Both the position numbers and the translations under genes were made by a program. The notes beneath the pieces were generated by a model. The model did no database searches. It worked only from the letters and a program-made list of their open reading frames with translations, and was not told where the DNA came from. From positions 31,349,953-31,413,952 of the forward strand of contig JAVGWX010000007.1 of assembly GCA_036924085.1 (NCBI GenBank): 64,000 nucleotides of DNA. The letters run 5' to 3'. Positions 9,591-20,829 of the stretch are shown in pieces. The stretch is from Ariolimax columbianus. Taxonomy: Eukaryota; Mollusca; Gastropoda; Stylommatophora; Arionidae. Numbering within the stretch: the first letter of the stretch is position 1; each line of letters starts with the position of its first letter.

Positions 9591-11680
9591 AACTTAAAAG
9601 TCACTTGAACAGAATCTAACCACGACTTCGCACTCAACACATACAACTTAACAGCCACTTGAACAGAATCTAACCACGACTTCGCACTCAACACATACAA
9701 CTTAACAGCCACTTGAACAGAATCTAACCACGACTTCGCACTCAACACATACAACTTAACAGCCACTTGAACAGAATCTAACCACGACTTCGCACTCAAC
9801 ACATACAACTTAACAGCCACTTGAACAGAATCTAACCACGACTTCGCACTCAACACATACAACTTAACAGCCACTTGAACAGAATCTAACCACGACTTCG
9901 CACTCAACACATACAACTTAACAGCCACTTGAACAGAATCTAACCACGACTTCGCACTCAACACATACAACTTAACAGCCACTTGAACAGAATCTAACCA
10001 CGACTTCGCACTCAACACATACAACTTAACAGCCACTTGAACAGAATCTAACCACGACTTCGCACTCAACACATACAACTTAACAGCCACTTGAACATAA
10101 TCTAACCACGACTTCGCACTCAACACATACAACTTAACAGCCACTTGAACAGAATCTAACCACGACTTCGCACTCAACACATACAACTTAACAGCCACTT
10201 GAACAGAATCTAACCACGACTTCGCACTCAACACATACAACTTAACAGCCACTTGAACAGAATCCAACCACGACTTCGCACTCAACACATACAACTTAAC
10301 AGCCACTTGAACAGAATCTAACCACGACTTCGCACTCAACACATACAACTTAACAGCCACTTGAACAGAATCTAACCACGACTTCGCACTCAACACATAC
10401 AACTTAACAGCCACTTGAACAGAATCTAACCACGACTTCGCACTCAACACATACAACTTAACAGCCACTTGAACAGAATCTAACCACGACTTCGCACTCA
10501 ACACGTACAACTTAACAGCCACTTGAACAGAATCTAACCACGACTTCGCACTCAACACATACAACTTAACAGCTACTTGAACAGAATCTAACCACGACTT
10601 CGCACTCAACACATACAACTTAACAGCCACTTGAACAGAATCTAACCACGACTTCGCACTCAACACATACAACTTAACAGCCACTTGAACAGAATCCAAC
10701 CACGACTTCGCACTCAACACATACAACTTAACAGCCACTTGAACAGAATCCAACCACGACTTCGCACTCAACACATACAACTTAACAGCCACTTGAACAG
10801 AATCTAACCACGACTTCGCACTCAACACATACAACTTAACAGCCACTTGAACAGAATCTAACCACGACTTCGCACTCAACACATACAACTTAACAGCCAC
10901 TTGAACAGAATCTAACCACGACTTCGCACTCAACACATACAACTTAACAGCCACTTGAACAGAATCTAACCACGACTTCGCACTCAACACGTACAACTTA
11001 ACAGCCACTTGAACAGAATCCAACCACGACTTCGCACTCAACACATACAACTTAACAGCCACTTGAACATAATCCAACCACGACTTCGCACTCAACACAT
11101 ACAACTTAACAGCCACTTGAACAGAATCTAACCACGACTTCGCACTCAACACATACAACTTAACAGCCACTTGAACAGAATCTAACCACGACTTCGCACT
11201 CAACACATACAACTTAACAGCCACTTGAACAGAATCTAACCACGACTTCGCACTCAACACATACAACTTAACAGCCACTTGAACAGAATCTAACCACGAC
11301 TTCGCACTCAACACATACAACTTAACAGCCACTTGAACAGAATCCAACCACGACTTCGCACTCAACACATACAACTTAACAGCCACTTGAACAGAATCCA
11401 ACCACGACTTCGCACTCAACACATACAACTTAACAGCCACTTGAACAGAATCTAACCACGACTTCGCACTCAACACATACAACTTAACAGCCACTTGAAC
11501 AGAATCCAACCACGACTTCGCACTCAACACATACAACTTAACAGCCACTTGAACAGAATCCAACCACGACTTCGCACTCAACACATACAACTTAACAGCC
11601 ACTTGAACAGAATCCAACCACGACTTCGCACTCAACACATACAACTTAACAGCCACTTGAACAGAATCCAACCACAACAT
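9590..11680. repeat. 54-bp minisatellite, 39 units
   Basis: Thirty-nine near-identical 54-base units; anchor words recur every 54 bases from 9613 to 11665. On + each unit is 18 codons reading RLRTQHIQLNSHLNRI-P, where the dash is a stop (TAA) in most units and Gln (CAA) in units 13, 21, 22, 27, 28, 33, 34 and 36-39. The unit is the segment of the LINE protein that flanks it on both sides. The minus strand has no stop in the unit, so it shows a spurious 739-codon open frame. Private variants (GAACATAAT at 10095 and 11067, CACGTAC at about 10504 and 10989) mark individual units. Confidence 0.97.
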
Positions 11681-11935
11681 ATTCAAGTGTGTCGAATATG
11701 CAAACATCCCAATGCAACTGTTGAACATCATATCTTTTTTTAATATCCGGAGCTTGACGGTGAAAGGAAAGAGCTTCTTCCTTCAAGGTCAGACGAATAG
11801 ACATGTTAAGAAATTAAATAACATCCTCACAAACACTTGCAGATACCACTTTGGGGCATTTATGTCATAGGGCATTGGCCAAGAAAGAGACCACTGGATC
11901 GATCACCAACAAACCAACCAACAATATGTATGGAG
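11670..11935 (+). pseudogene. LINE C-terminal end (right half) with tail
   Basis: Continues the reading interrupted by the array: HIQVCRICKHPNATVEHHIF, a Cys-x2-Cys ... His pattern that follows RNase H in these LINEs. A one-base frame change then gives PELDGERKELLPSRSDE. The fragment ends near 11900 and is followed by CAACAAACCAACCAAC, a plausible 3' simple-repeat tail. Confidence 0.7.
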
Positions 11936-12404
11936 TTACCATTCTTTTCTCTTCAGCAATGGACCTCGGATCCATTTGGGGAATTCAATATTATATCCTC
12001 ATTATTATATGTGTATTGTAGTTTCTAGAGCTTTCTGTCCGTGTGGTCGACTAGGTGTACTGAGATGGGATATGGATAGCCGTCTGTCTTAGATAACTTG
12101 AAGACGAGATGAAGAGTATCACGGGACAGCACGTTTGGCGTATTTCAGCTTACTTCCGCTTCACTATATTGTATAAATCAGGGGTTCTCATTCTGGTTCA
12201 AAAACAGAACTTCAAACAATTCCCTATGTATCGGCACCATTGTTTCACAGCTGACGTACCAATGAATCCTAGTGCTCTACAACATGTCTATAGCGGTTCA
12301 CAAAGAGATCGTGAAGGAGTCAACTAAAATTTAGTCTGAAAAATAACATTTGCTGACAGTTGTAGGCAGAGACTAAAAAGTCTTGTATTAATCAACCAAT
12401 CAAT

Positions 12405-12640
12405 ACTAATCGCTAATTTCGGCGATAAGCCATTGACAACCCTCCTCTAGCAAGTTTGATGTTAAGCTGCACTTTCTGCCTCTCTCCATTTGAGGACCAG
12501 GGACTGAAGTTCGTTGTCCCACCTTTCCCCGGATATTTCTTGGTCTTCCTGTCTTCCTTTTCCCCTGTGGAATCCATGTCAGGACCTGTCTGATCCCAAA
12601 AGAATAATCCCTTCTCGTATGTGGCCAATTGCACTGTATG
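12405..12640 (-). pseudogene. LINE C-terminal fragment
   Basis: Minus-strand frames give GKRK-GRPRN-type residues (TGEKEDRKTKKYPGK in one frame, GRPRNIRGKVGQ in another) and NIKLARGGLSMAY. This is the terminal basic block of a LINE ORF2, frameshifted. It abuts the left end of the mariner derivative at 12652. Confidence 0.55.
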
Positions 12641-12651
12641 GGGCTGAAACG

Positions 12652-13324
12652 TACGAGGCGTGTTCAAATGAAACCGGACCAAACTGCAACAAGTGAACAT
12701 ACGTACGATGCTCATGATGACGTCACGCATGGTGTAAACAGCACATACCAACCGTCAAGTTTGTAAAATGTTATTATCCTCCGACTCGTAGTTTCCTCAG
12801 CAGGACGTTGAGAAAATGGGGGAGGTGTGGGATGGAAGGGTGGGGGTTGGGGTGTTATACGGAATCCGTCCAGAGTTGATCAGTGAGCGGTGATTTGGTT
12901 TGTAACAGCTGAAGGATGTCGACCATTTGACATCCATCGCAAAATGCAGGCAGTGTATGGTGAAAAAAGTGTGTCAAAGACAACATTGACGGTCTGGACA
13001 CGATGTTTAAAGAAGGACGTAGGTTAACGCAACAATATGCGCCTGACCTGGTCTCGTAAGATCCTTCGGTAACTCACGTCCTTCTTAAAACATCGTTGTC
13101 CAATCACTGAATCACAGCTCGCTGATTAACTATGGACGGATTCCGTATCACATCTGCCATGTTTTCAATGGTCTGCCCAGGAAACTATGAGTAGGAGGAT
13201 AATGAAATTTTGCAAACTTGACAGTTGGTATGTCCTGCTTACACAAAGCGTGATGTCATTCTTCGCATCGTAAGTATGTTCACTTGTTGCAGTTTGGTCC
13301 GGTTTTACTTGAACACCCCTAGTA
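12652..13324. mobile_element. Fold-back mariner derivative with TA duplications
   Basis: Left end TA then CGAGGCGTGTTCAA (12654); the right end on the opposite strand is TA then CTAGGGGTGTTCAA (13322). Both ends continue into ACCGGACCAAACTGCAACAA and match almost without break for over 200 bases, through CATACCAAC-GTCAAGTTTG and ATTATCCTCC to GGAATCCGTCCA. A further inner arm (CGATGTTTAAAGAAGGACGT against its complement near 13076) pairs after a roughly 110-base segment present only on the left. That segment encodes TAEGCRPFDIHRKMQAVYGE, like the N-terminus of a mariner transposase. The copy is therefore an internally deleted, mostly palindromic, non-autonomous element. Confidence 0.88.
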
Positions 13325-13630
13325 GAATCTAGCAAATAAGGATAAAAAAGCTTGGAGTCGTTTGAAATGTGCTGTCGTAGAATGCAGATAGTGAGTTGGA
13401 CAGAAAGACGATCGAAAGACAATACCCTCACTGAAGCCGGTGAACAAAAACAAGTTGGCTGGGACATAATATGCGACCTGAAAGTCTTCTATAGTAGACA
13501 CTGGAGGACAAGATCCAAAGTAAACGAATAAAAGGCCGATCAAAATGCACCTTAACATTTCAGGCCTGCAGAGACATTAAAGAACGAATTGATGTTGAAA
13601 TTAAGAGAACTATAAAGGATAGAGTCAAAA

Positions 13631-14611
13631 GAGAGACATGCTCTGACAACCTTACAACCAGTCTAAGGACTGATCAACCAGAGAGTAGGGTCAAATGGAA
13701 GACATGCACTGACAACCTTACAACCAGTCTAAGGACTGATCAACCAGAGAGTAGGGTCAAATGGAAGACATGTACTGACAACCTTACAACCAGTCTCAGG
13801 ACTGATCAACCAGAGGGTAGGGTCAAATGGAAGACATACTCTGACAACCTTACAACCAGTCTAAGGACTGATCAACCAGAGGGTAGGGTCAAATGGAAGA
13901 CATGCTCTGACAACCTTACAACCAGTCTAAGGACTGATCAACCAGAGGGTAGGGTCAAATGGAAGACATGCTCTGACAACCTTACAACCAGTCTAAGGAC
14001 TGATCAACCAGAGGGTAGGGTCAAATGGAGAGACATGCACTGACAACCTTACAACCAGTCTTAGGACTGATCAACCAGAGGGTAGGGTCAAATGGAAGAC
14101 ATGCACTGACAACCTTACAACCAGTCTTAGGACTGATCAACCAGAGGGTAGGTTCAAATGGAGAGACATGCTCTGACAACCTTACAACCAGTCTAAGGAC
14201 TGATCAACCAGAGGGTAGGGTCAAATGGAGAGACATGCTCTGACAACCTTACAACCAGTCTTAGGACTGATCAACCAGAGGGTAGGGTCAAATTGAAGAC
14301 ATGCACTGACAACCTTACAACCAGTCTAAGGACAGATCAACCAGAGGATAGGGTCAAATGGAGAGACATGCTCTGACAACCTTACAACCAGTCTCAGGAC
14401 TGATCAACCAGAGGTTATGGTCACATGGAGGGACATGCTCTGACAACCTTACAACCAGTCTAAGGACTGATCAACCAGAGGGTAGGGTCAAATGGTAGAC
14501 ATGCACTGACAACCTTACAACCAGTCTAAGGACTGATCAACCAGAGGTTATGGTCACATGGAGGGACATGCTCTGACAACCTTACAACCAGTCTTAGGAC
14601 TGATCAACCAG
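13631..14611. repeat. 66/67-bp minisatellite, 15 units
   Basis: Units start at 13635, 13701, 13767 and so on to 14565, alternating 66 and 67 bases depending on GGAAGACATG or GGAGAGACATG. Each contains the internal inverted repeat CAGTC-TAAG-GACTG. Variant types (GTAGGG, TTATGG, GGGACATG) are interspersed. Origin of the unit not identified. Confidence 0.95.
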
Positions 14612-14839
14612 ATGATGATATACACCCATGATAGTTCGTGTCAGGCTCCCTCTCTGCTGGACCCAGGCACGATTTCACAATTTTTCGATCCATAGATTGT
14701 CGGTTCATCTATAGCATTGTCATCATCCAAAAGGCGGTCCTTGGTCAACTTCGAAGGGGCACAGTTTTCCAATGTTGTGTGCTTCTCCCCACCGATTCTA
14801 TGTGTTCCTGCAGTAGTGCTTTATGCATTAATATGTTGG

Positions 14840-14950
14840 TAGTCACATGCACACCTATTCGTTAGCTGCCTATTACGACACGCTTGCAAGATTGAAGTGA
14901 TAATAATCATTGCACCAAAAGATTCACGTTAGGACACTACTTTTACTCTA
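14840..14950 (+). repeat. Dispersed unit shared with 6850-6960
   Basis: TTCGTTAGCTGCCT, TTGAAGTGATAATAATC, TTGCACCAAAAGATTCACG and ACTACTTTTACTCT match the unit at 6850 in order. Confidence 0.55.
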
Positions 14951-15119
14951 CAACATATTATACCTTTAACTACATTCTTTCATTGTTTGATCGCTTACTT
15001 CAGTCGACCCAGCTGTCAATGTGTACCTGACAAAGCCAAGGGACATTTTCAGAGCTGCTAGTTCAGCTGCGGAGTTAGTGATATCGTTGTTACTTTCAAC
15101 AATGAAATATATTTAGCCT

Positions 15120-15365
15120 ATGTGGGCTTGCCCAGGTATATCAAAGCCGATTCTGTGAGGAATTTTCTAATTTCCAATTCTTACCAGAATTTCAATTAGG
15201 CCCTTTTGCCTTGCCAATAATATCCTCAGTAGGCTACCCAGACATCTCAAGTGAAAACGATTTGGCAGTTTGGCTTTTCTGATATACACGGTGCATGTTT
15301 CGCATGCATGCAGGAGAGTGGATATCACACCACCACGATACACTTTAACATTTGTAGCCACTCTG
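15120..15365 (-). pseudogene. LINE C-terminal fragment
   Basis: The minus strand reads NVKVYRGGVISTLLHACETC, TVYIRKAKLPNRFHLRCLGS and LLRILLARQKGLIEILVR. This matches KVYRA-I-TLLYACESWTVY-A-LN-FH--CLRRI in the LINE at 31345-34331 (its 33660-33790 region). It is 5' truncated and decayed towards 15120. Confidence 0.8.
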
Positions 15366-15465
15366 CCATCATTTCAACCCCTTTGCAATTATTGATTTTT
15401 ACCTCAAAGTCGATTTTTGTCCGTCTTTCGGTGGTTGATTTCGGATCTGTCTGGGCAGGTGTATG

Positions 15466-15518
15466 TGTGTATGTATGTATATGTGTATGTATGTATATGT
15501 GTATGTATGTATGCACTG
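15466..15518. repeat. TATG/TGTA microsatellite
   Basis: Alternating GTATGTAT and GTATATGT units. It makes Tyr/Val/Cys-rich open frames on both strands that are not genes. Confidence 0.9.
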
Positions 15519-15837
15519 AGACGTGAAAATTATTTTACGGGATCCATGAAGGTTAAAAAGGTTGTGAGATGCTACAACACTCTTCACTGTCCCAAGCAAC
15601 GCCCCATTTTAGAACACCTAGGGTTACTCACTGACGAGTTGCGTCATACGTAGACGAGTTCTCCTCTCTTTCTACTTGTCCGTGTGCTGGTCGGGGCATG
15701 GTGTCCTTGTTTCCCGTAAGGCGCACTTAGTACGGCCACATCTCATTTACATAATACGAAGTGGTTTCTATCTTTGCTTTTAAATAAAGTGTTTGCTGAT
15801 CTGTCTTTTACATCTGTTGGCATCATACAAACAAAGA

Positions 15838-16305
15838 ACTAAAACTAAAGATCATAAGAACATGCATTATTGCTCTTCCAACCTATGGATGTGAAATATG
15901 GGCATTTACAAAAGCAATAAGAGCGAAGATTGGTGCTTTTGAAACACAGTGCTACGGAAGAGTCCTAAAGATCCCTTGGATAAAGAAAGAGAGAAAGAAA
16001 CAAATACATCCGGCAAGACCTGAATGTAGAGGAGAATTGGCTAATAAATGACGTAATGACCCAAAAACTGGTTTTTTTTTTACACGTAAACGACACAACG
16101 GACTGGAGTGAGTGGTTATGGAAGGGACGGCCACTGGAAGGAGAAGCAGGGGCCGACAGAGAAGACGATGGGATCAGGACGTCAAGGAGACGCTGGTTTT
16201 GACCTTGGGGCAGGCCGGAAGACTGGCGAAAGATAGAGTTTTCTACTTACAGTCAGTCAACTGTACCGATGTTCTGCAAAGCACATGCTTCATGATGATG
16301 ATGAT
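15838..16305 (+). pseudogene. LINE 3' end with (ATG)n tail
   Basis: The translation reads LKIIRTCIIALPTYGCEIWA, AIRAKIGAFETQCYGRVLKI, PWI, and after a frameshift MVMEGTATGRRSRGRQRRRW, DQDV, AGRLAKDR, then a short end and (ATG)6 at about 16290. It has YG-E-W, FE--C-RR-L-I-W and GRR-RGRQR-RW-DV, as in LINE C-termini. A T-tract (16072-16081) and a stop break it. The same 3' end type occurs at 4785 and 48395. Confidence 0.8.
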
Positions 16306-16954
16306 GATGGAGGGAGATCTGAGGTATAGAAGCATCTAATATTTTCAATGCAAAGCGGTTATTCTCAGCCTTAGTTACACCTGGAGGAGCGCAGAAAGAG
16401 TAGCCAAGACCGTGTATGCTTACGTGGTGTCGTCAATATCATTTGCCCTGAGAGGGGGGATTTGATTTTGATTGATTTACTGATTGATAGCTTTATGTGG
16501 AATCTCTCCATTTATCAATATTCACTGTTTGGCTACCCTGTCCGCTTTTCTCAAGTATCCCATTTCTAATATTGTGATTCTCCATTTATGTGCATTGGTC
16601 TCAGTCCATGTTTCTTACCAATAACAAAATGTTGCTATGAATATACTATTTATCAATTGTGTTTTTGTGTGTATTTCAATGTTTGATTGTCTAAGTAATT
16701 TTGACAGCTAGCATGTTGCTTAGTTCTTAATTCCATTTGAACTAGTTAATTCGTTCATTGTTTGTGTGTTCTTCCTTCCGATTATCCTGACATGGACATC
16801 GGCTATATGAATTAGTACTACAGTTAAACATGTGTGGTATTTTCATGGTCTAGTGTACACGGCTGAACTTCATGAGATTGGCGCCCTTCGCCCTTGTTGC
16901 AGACAGTGTTGGTTTTGGCGTGACTGTGAAATGTGGATACGAAACTCTTATGGA
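16306..16954. other. No recognisable gene or element
   Basis: AT-rich, stop-rich sequence. Nothing assignable was seen. Confidence 0.4.
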
Positions 16955-17226
16955 CTAGAACACGTCACCCGGGAGAGATGCCCAACACGTCACTCACACG
17001 ATGAGTATTGTCCCAACGACCGCTTCTGGTTATGGGAAAGGCAAGACACGCAACGATAGATGTCATCCCCTTTCCGCTGCCTTGCGGTATACATTTTTAC
17101 GGGAAAGACTTCGGGAGTAAACCCTGAAGAAAAATATGCATCATATGCTATTTGCAATTATTTCTATAATATATTGCTACTGGGCAGGTAGCTCAGACTG
17201 AGAGAGTGAGGTTGATAAAAGGCGAT
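16955..17226 (+). mobile_element. Family F element, 3' part missing
   Basis: CCGGGAGAGATGCCCAACAC, ACTCACACGATGAG, TGTCATCCCCTTTCCGCTGC and CGGGAGTAAACCCTGAAGAA match 6965-7435 in order. It runs into GAGAGAGTGAGGTTGATAAA as at 4193 and stops at a LINE fragment without the hairpin end. Confidence 0.6.
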
Positions 17227-17350
17227 CATGGTATTCCATAGCTCGTCTTGTCTTCTATCTATATGACCTGCCCAGCGGTGTTTCGAACGGTAGACGTACT
17301 GAAGAACATCCTTGACGTGTGACGGTCTCTGGATGTCCTTATTATGTAGT
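17227..17350 (-). pseudogene. Short LINE C-terminal fragment
   Basis: The minus strand reads KDIQRPSHVKDVLQYVYRSK, HRWAGHIDRRQDELW. The K-RWAGH-R--D-W segment is diagnostic of RTE/BovB-like and related LINE C-termini. Confidence 0.7.
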
Positions 17351-17489
17351 TAGTTTTACCGTTGTTGTCTGTGAGTTATGCTCACAAGGCGTCTATTTTG
17401 CCACTGAGTTTGCTTATTGAGTTCATGCGTCTATCTGTATCTCCCTGAAAGTATTAAACTCTAAGCTACAAACAACGAATCTTCTGTTT

Positions 17490-17760
17490 TTCTCTAACGT
17501 TCGCTCTGAAAAGAACGTAGTGACTCCGTGTCGTAGTTTACAGCAAAGCTGCGATATCTGCTCCTTTCGACTGACCCACCCAATTTCACCTGGCGTGTTT
17601 GGATACTGTTTTGACCTTCACTGCGATCATTATTCTGCAAGGGACCCTAAACTAGTGCAGCTTGTTTTCAGGGCCGTCGCCTGGAAGCAAAATAAGCTCT
17701 TGGTCAGCTTTGGCTTGCTGACTCTGACGCGAACAGCCAGCTATGAATCGATGTGATGCA
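17490..17760 (-). mobile_element. Family B element, rearranged
   Basis: Inverted copy: GTGTCGTAGTTTACAG, GCTGCGATATCTGC and CCTTTCGACTGACCCACCC. The distal half (17600-17755) is poorly conserved until AGCAAAATAAGC and TCTTGGTCAGC. The left tail is eroded. Confidence 0.55.
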
Positions 17761-18229
17761 ATTTCGGCTTCCAAACAACGAATTCAAATATAGTAACCTT
17801 AATTGAAAAACAAAATTAGTTTAAAGAAAACGTTATCATTTTGCCATCATAAGTTTGAAAGTAGTTTGAATGGTGAGGTATATCAATCCATTACATCCTG
17901 TTCCTAGGTAATTTAACTCATCATAATAGCACATTGGTTTATGCAATTATGACAATTGCGCCATAAAAATTGCTAGCATTCTTTTTACCGTTTAAAAAAA
18001 AAAGTTGGGCGTGGTAGAGATTAACAGGCTCCAGGATGTGATAATCCTGTGCTAGATATTTGTTAGATAGTCTGAAGCCTATGAGAAACCAGCATGCCCT
18101 GCAGCCAACAGGTGACGTAGAATGAGCTCAATAAAGAATACACACCCAAGTCTCAGGACAGTGCATGAACGTTCTATTGTTTCCAAAGTTTGCAAATGTG
18201 GGTATCGAATCTATAACTACGGTTAATAT
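17761..18229. other. No recognisable gene or element
   Basis: AT-rich, no coding or repeat signal seen. Confidence 0.4.
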
Positions 18230-18405
18230 CCATGTGATGTTGTGGGGGCTCAGTGGTCTCGTGTGCAGGGGATTGCGGATTCGAATCCCGGTAGAGACCA
18301 TAATTTTTTCACGTGGATTTTCTTATAAAAATTGCGTCTGATCTCTGGGTAGTGAGATCGGATCCCCATGTTCAGTGTTGAGCACGTTAATAATACTTTG
18401 ACAAT
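18230..18405 (+). mobile_element. tRNA-derived SINE
   Basis: The Pol III A-box-like word GGGCTCAGTGG (about 18247) is followed at tRNA spacing by the B-box-like GGATTCGAATCCCGG (18277-18291). A tail with TTTTTTCACGTGGATTTTCTT, TAGTGAGATCGGATCCCCATG and GAGCACGTTAATAATACTTTG is shared in outline with 21955-22140. It is not a functional tRNA gene: the acceptor stem does not close and the tail is SINE-like. Confidence 0.75.
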
Positions 18406-19029
18406 TTGAAATGGAAAAGAATAGACTTAACGGCCGCTGGACGGACAAAAATTCTAGTTAGAAATCAACCCAAATTATGTGTACCTTCCCCCAGGCCTAG
18501 TAAGCCGCAGCATTCGGCTACCTTGCAAAAGACATTAACATGCCTGTTTAAATACCTTTACTTCAATTATTCCAAGTTGATGTTGTTGTTGCCCGAATCT
18601 ACTCATGCCAAGTTTTTCACTCTTAGCGACGTTGTTTGGCAGCTCATCTTATATATCAAGGTTTACTAAAGAAGGCAGACATGGTTCCTCCTGGTTGTAG
18701 TGTAATTCAGGACTTCTCAATGGGTTAACATCTATTGTGATCGCAGCGCCAATCCTTACATTGTTGATGAGACTGCAGTGACACAGTCTGTTTCCATGAA
18801 CTCCTGCAAGGAACGTGAGATGGAAGTCTCCATATATTTCACCCGATGCTGATCTTGATTCCCATCTCTTTAGTGCTACCAGGTCGAGGGATACCATCTT
18901 GATCGAACGACAATCGGGTTGGATCGGCTCTGATCACATTCCACCGTAAACTAAGTCAGTTTCAGTGATATAATTTATTGAAATGTTTAGAGGTATATAG
19001 TTGCAGCATAGAGAATCAGCTGACAGCTG
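18406..19029. other. Unassigned; one unexplained minus-strand open stretch
   Basis: An 82-codon minus-strand frame at 18649-18897 has ordinary-looking composition (LDLVALKRWESRSASGEIYG), but no family I recognise and no start context or splice signal that would support it. Confidence 0.3.
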
Positions 19030-19320
19030 CTAGCGACTCAGATGATTGCTTTCATGAGGGTCAGCGAACCAATGATAACCACGACCCTATTCCGTCTCCA
19101 AGCGACGGTCCTGAAAACAGGATACTCTATCGTAGTAGAACTAAGAGAATGGGAATCGCAAAGGAAAGGAAAAACCCAGTATCCCAAAAACCAAATGAAA
19201 TCTAATGTATCAGGTCAAAAGGCGCATATACCTCAACCTCGCTGTAAAATACTACACAACATCAAAACCTCCTTTTCTTGACTGATGCCGAAGAAGAAAA
19301 AGAAGAAGAATTAGAAGCAG
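19030..19320 (+). mobile_element. Family B element
   Basis: GGTCAGCGAACCAATGATAA, a GGCGCATATACCTCAACCTC-type block, CTGTAAAATACTACACAACA and a (GAA)n-rich tail at 19288-19320. Diverged from the copy at 21286. Confidence 0.55.
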
Positions 19321-19595
19321 TAGAAATGTTTAGTAGGCACTTTATTGGTTGGAAAGGTCAAGATTAGTCCTTCAGATAGTGCCTATGGAGATGAAGTAGC
19401 ATTCTCCTTTGTTCGAGGTCTCATCTTTTTGTAAGATGGAGGGTAAATGTCTCTTTCCGAAAATGGCTGTCGGACCACACACATTCTCAGCTAAGTATCT
19501 TCGTAAATATCCTTCTTTAATAAATTCATATTTACTTATATAATGCATTAATTGTTCATGTGTGTATTGTCTGTATATCATGGTATCTTCTTTGG
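19321..19595. other. No recognisable gene or element
   Basis: A 69-codon minus-strand open stretch without motif. Nothing else was noticed. Confidence 0.35.
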
Positions 19596-19770
19596 TCTTA
19601 ATTTCTACTCGACCTGTACTTCTACAAGGGCAGATGCCCCTGAGCAGGTCCCAGCTCTGGTATGATCTGGATGTAGCCTGGAGAATGATTTTCTGCTTAG
19701 CGAGCTAGGCTCGATCAGCTTATTACTCCGCTACGTTGGAACAAGTGTCGCAAAGGGTGGTTATGTCATG
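19596..19770 (-). mobile_element. Family D element, partial
   Basis: CGACCTGTACTTCTAC, GGGCAGATGCCC, CAGGTCCCAGCTCTGG and TTATTACTCCGCT are the reverse complement, in order, of the right end of the family D copies at 29335-29720 and 40556-40955. Confidence 0.75.
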
Positions 19771-20159
19771 ACATATGTAAATGGCAATGCTCCCCCCCCC
19801 CCCCCTCCCCAGAACTCCTAGTCCTGTTGGCTCGATGCTAGCCACTATTACCGTGTAACTGTTGGACACAACCGATCTGAGGTGAGAACAATAGGACAAT
19901 CCTGGATATTTGCTTTTCAGTTTTGATACTCAATATCCCTTGCGTCGTGCAACTGTTGTCTCCAGCAGAGTAACTGCTCAATCTAACTCCTCAATCATCG
20001 GTTCATTTTGCACTTCTTCAAACAGCGCATCAAGGTTCCAAAGTAAGTCTGGTTATATACTTCCTTCATGCGAGAGACACTGGCGGTTTCTTGTCTGAAT
20101 TGGAAGACCTCATACACATCGTATGCAAATGTTCCAGCGTTACATATGGCATCTTCCGT

Positions 20160-20465
20160 TGATCGCTAACTGCCTAGGTTATCGGGTATAATGAGCCAAC
20201 GTTCAATACGGGGCATTATTGTTCTGGTCACTATTTTCTCAAGTAGTTTGTCACAGACGTTCTGTGTGGAGATTTGTTGATAGTTACTGAAGAGCGCGGA
20301 GTCTTTACCAGGTTTATGGAATAGACGTAGATAATTATGGAGCCAGTTCTTAGGCACTGATGTCCTTTCTATAATGGTGTTGAACTCCTTCACCAAATTC
20401 TCAATCTCTTTTTGATGTGAAAATACTGGACTCCATCTGGACCTGGGCGGCGTTCTAGCTGGAAC
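20160..20465 (-). pseudogene. Reverse transcriptase fragment, jockey/I-like
   Basis: The minus-strand reading starts near 20460 with PPR-DGVQ (RT entry motif P-G-PDG) in one frame, then MVKEFNTIIERTSVPKNWLH, FHKPGKDSALFSNYQQI, and QNVCDKLLEKIVTRTIMPRI. The HKPGKD--NY--IS--N---KLLEKIV order is the fingers region of jockey/I-type LINE RTs. There is one frameshift at the 5' side, and the catalytic YADD region is absent. Confidence 0.8.
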
Positions 20466-20469
20466 GTAA

Positions 20470-20829
20470 AATATATTTCCCCTCTGCCTCAGTTACTACA
20501 TCTGCATAAATACCTTTGTAGACAGCAGTGTCGAAAATACATACCTGGATATACTGACCGAAATAGTGGCCCAGAGTCATTATAGCTCTAGGCAGAGAAT
20601 GGAGAGAGTTGTCCAGCGGAAAGCACAGTTCGGGGTAAAACTTGTTGATTCGTGTTAACTCATGAGAGTGATGGCGTAATATCCGATGGATCGATGCTTT
20701 GAAGTGAAAAATCAGGTTAGAATGAGAGGTCCCAGTATAGATCGGAAAGAGGGCAAAAACTGCCAGTATTAGAGTGAAGATTAAGACAGTGGCCTCAGCT
20801 CTAGGATGGGTGTCTGAGACCTCTTTAAG
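20470..20829. other. Unassigned, probably old LINE sequence
   Basis: A 128-codon minus-strand open frame (20455-20841) lies immediately upstream of the RT fragment. Its translation does not show RT or endonuclease motifs I can name. Confidence 0.3.

Noticed and set aside
9512..11731. 739-codon minus-strand open frame
   Set aside because: It is the stop-free complement of the 54-bp satellite. Length, phase and composition are fully explained by the tandem unit.
9590..14611. CRISPR-like direct repeats
   Set aside because: Units are contiguous with no unique spacers, and the sequence context is animal transposon-rich DNA.
18247..18291. Functional tRNA gene
   Set aside because: Good Pol III boxes, but the 5' and 3' ends do not pair as an acceptor stem and the following tail is shared with another SINE.
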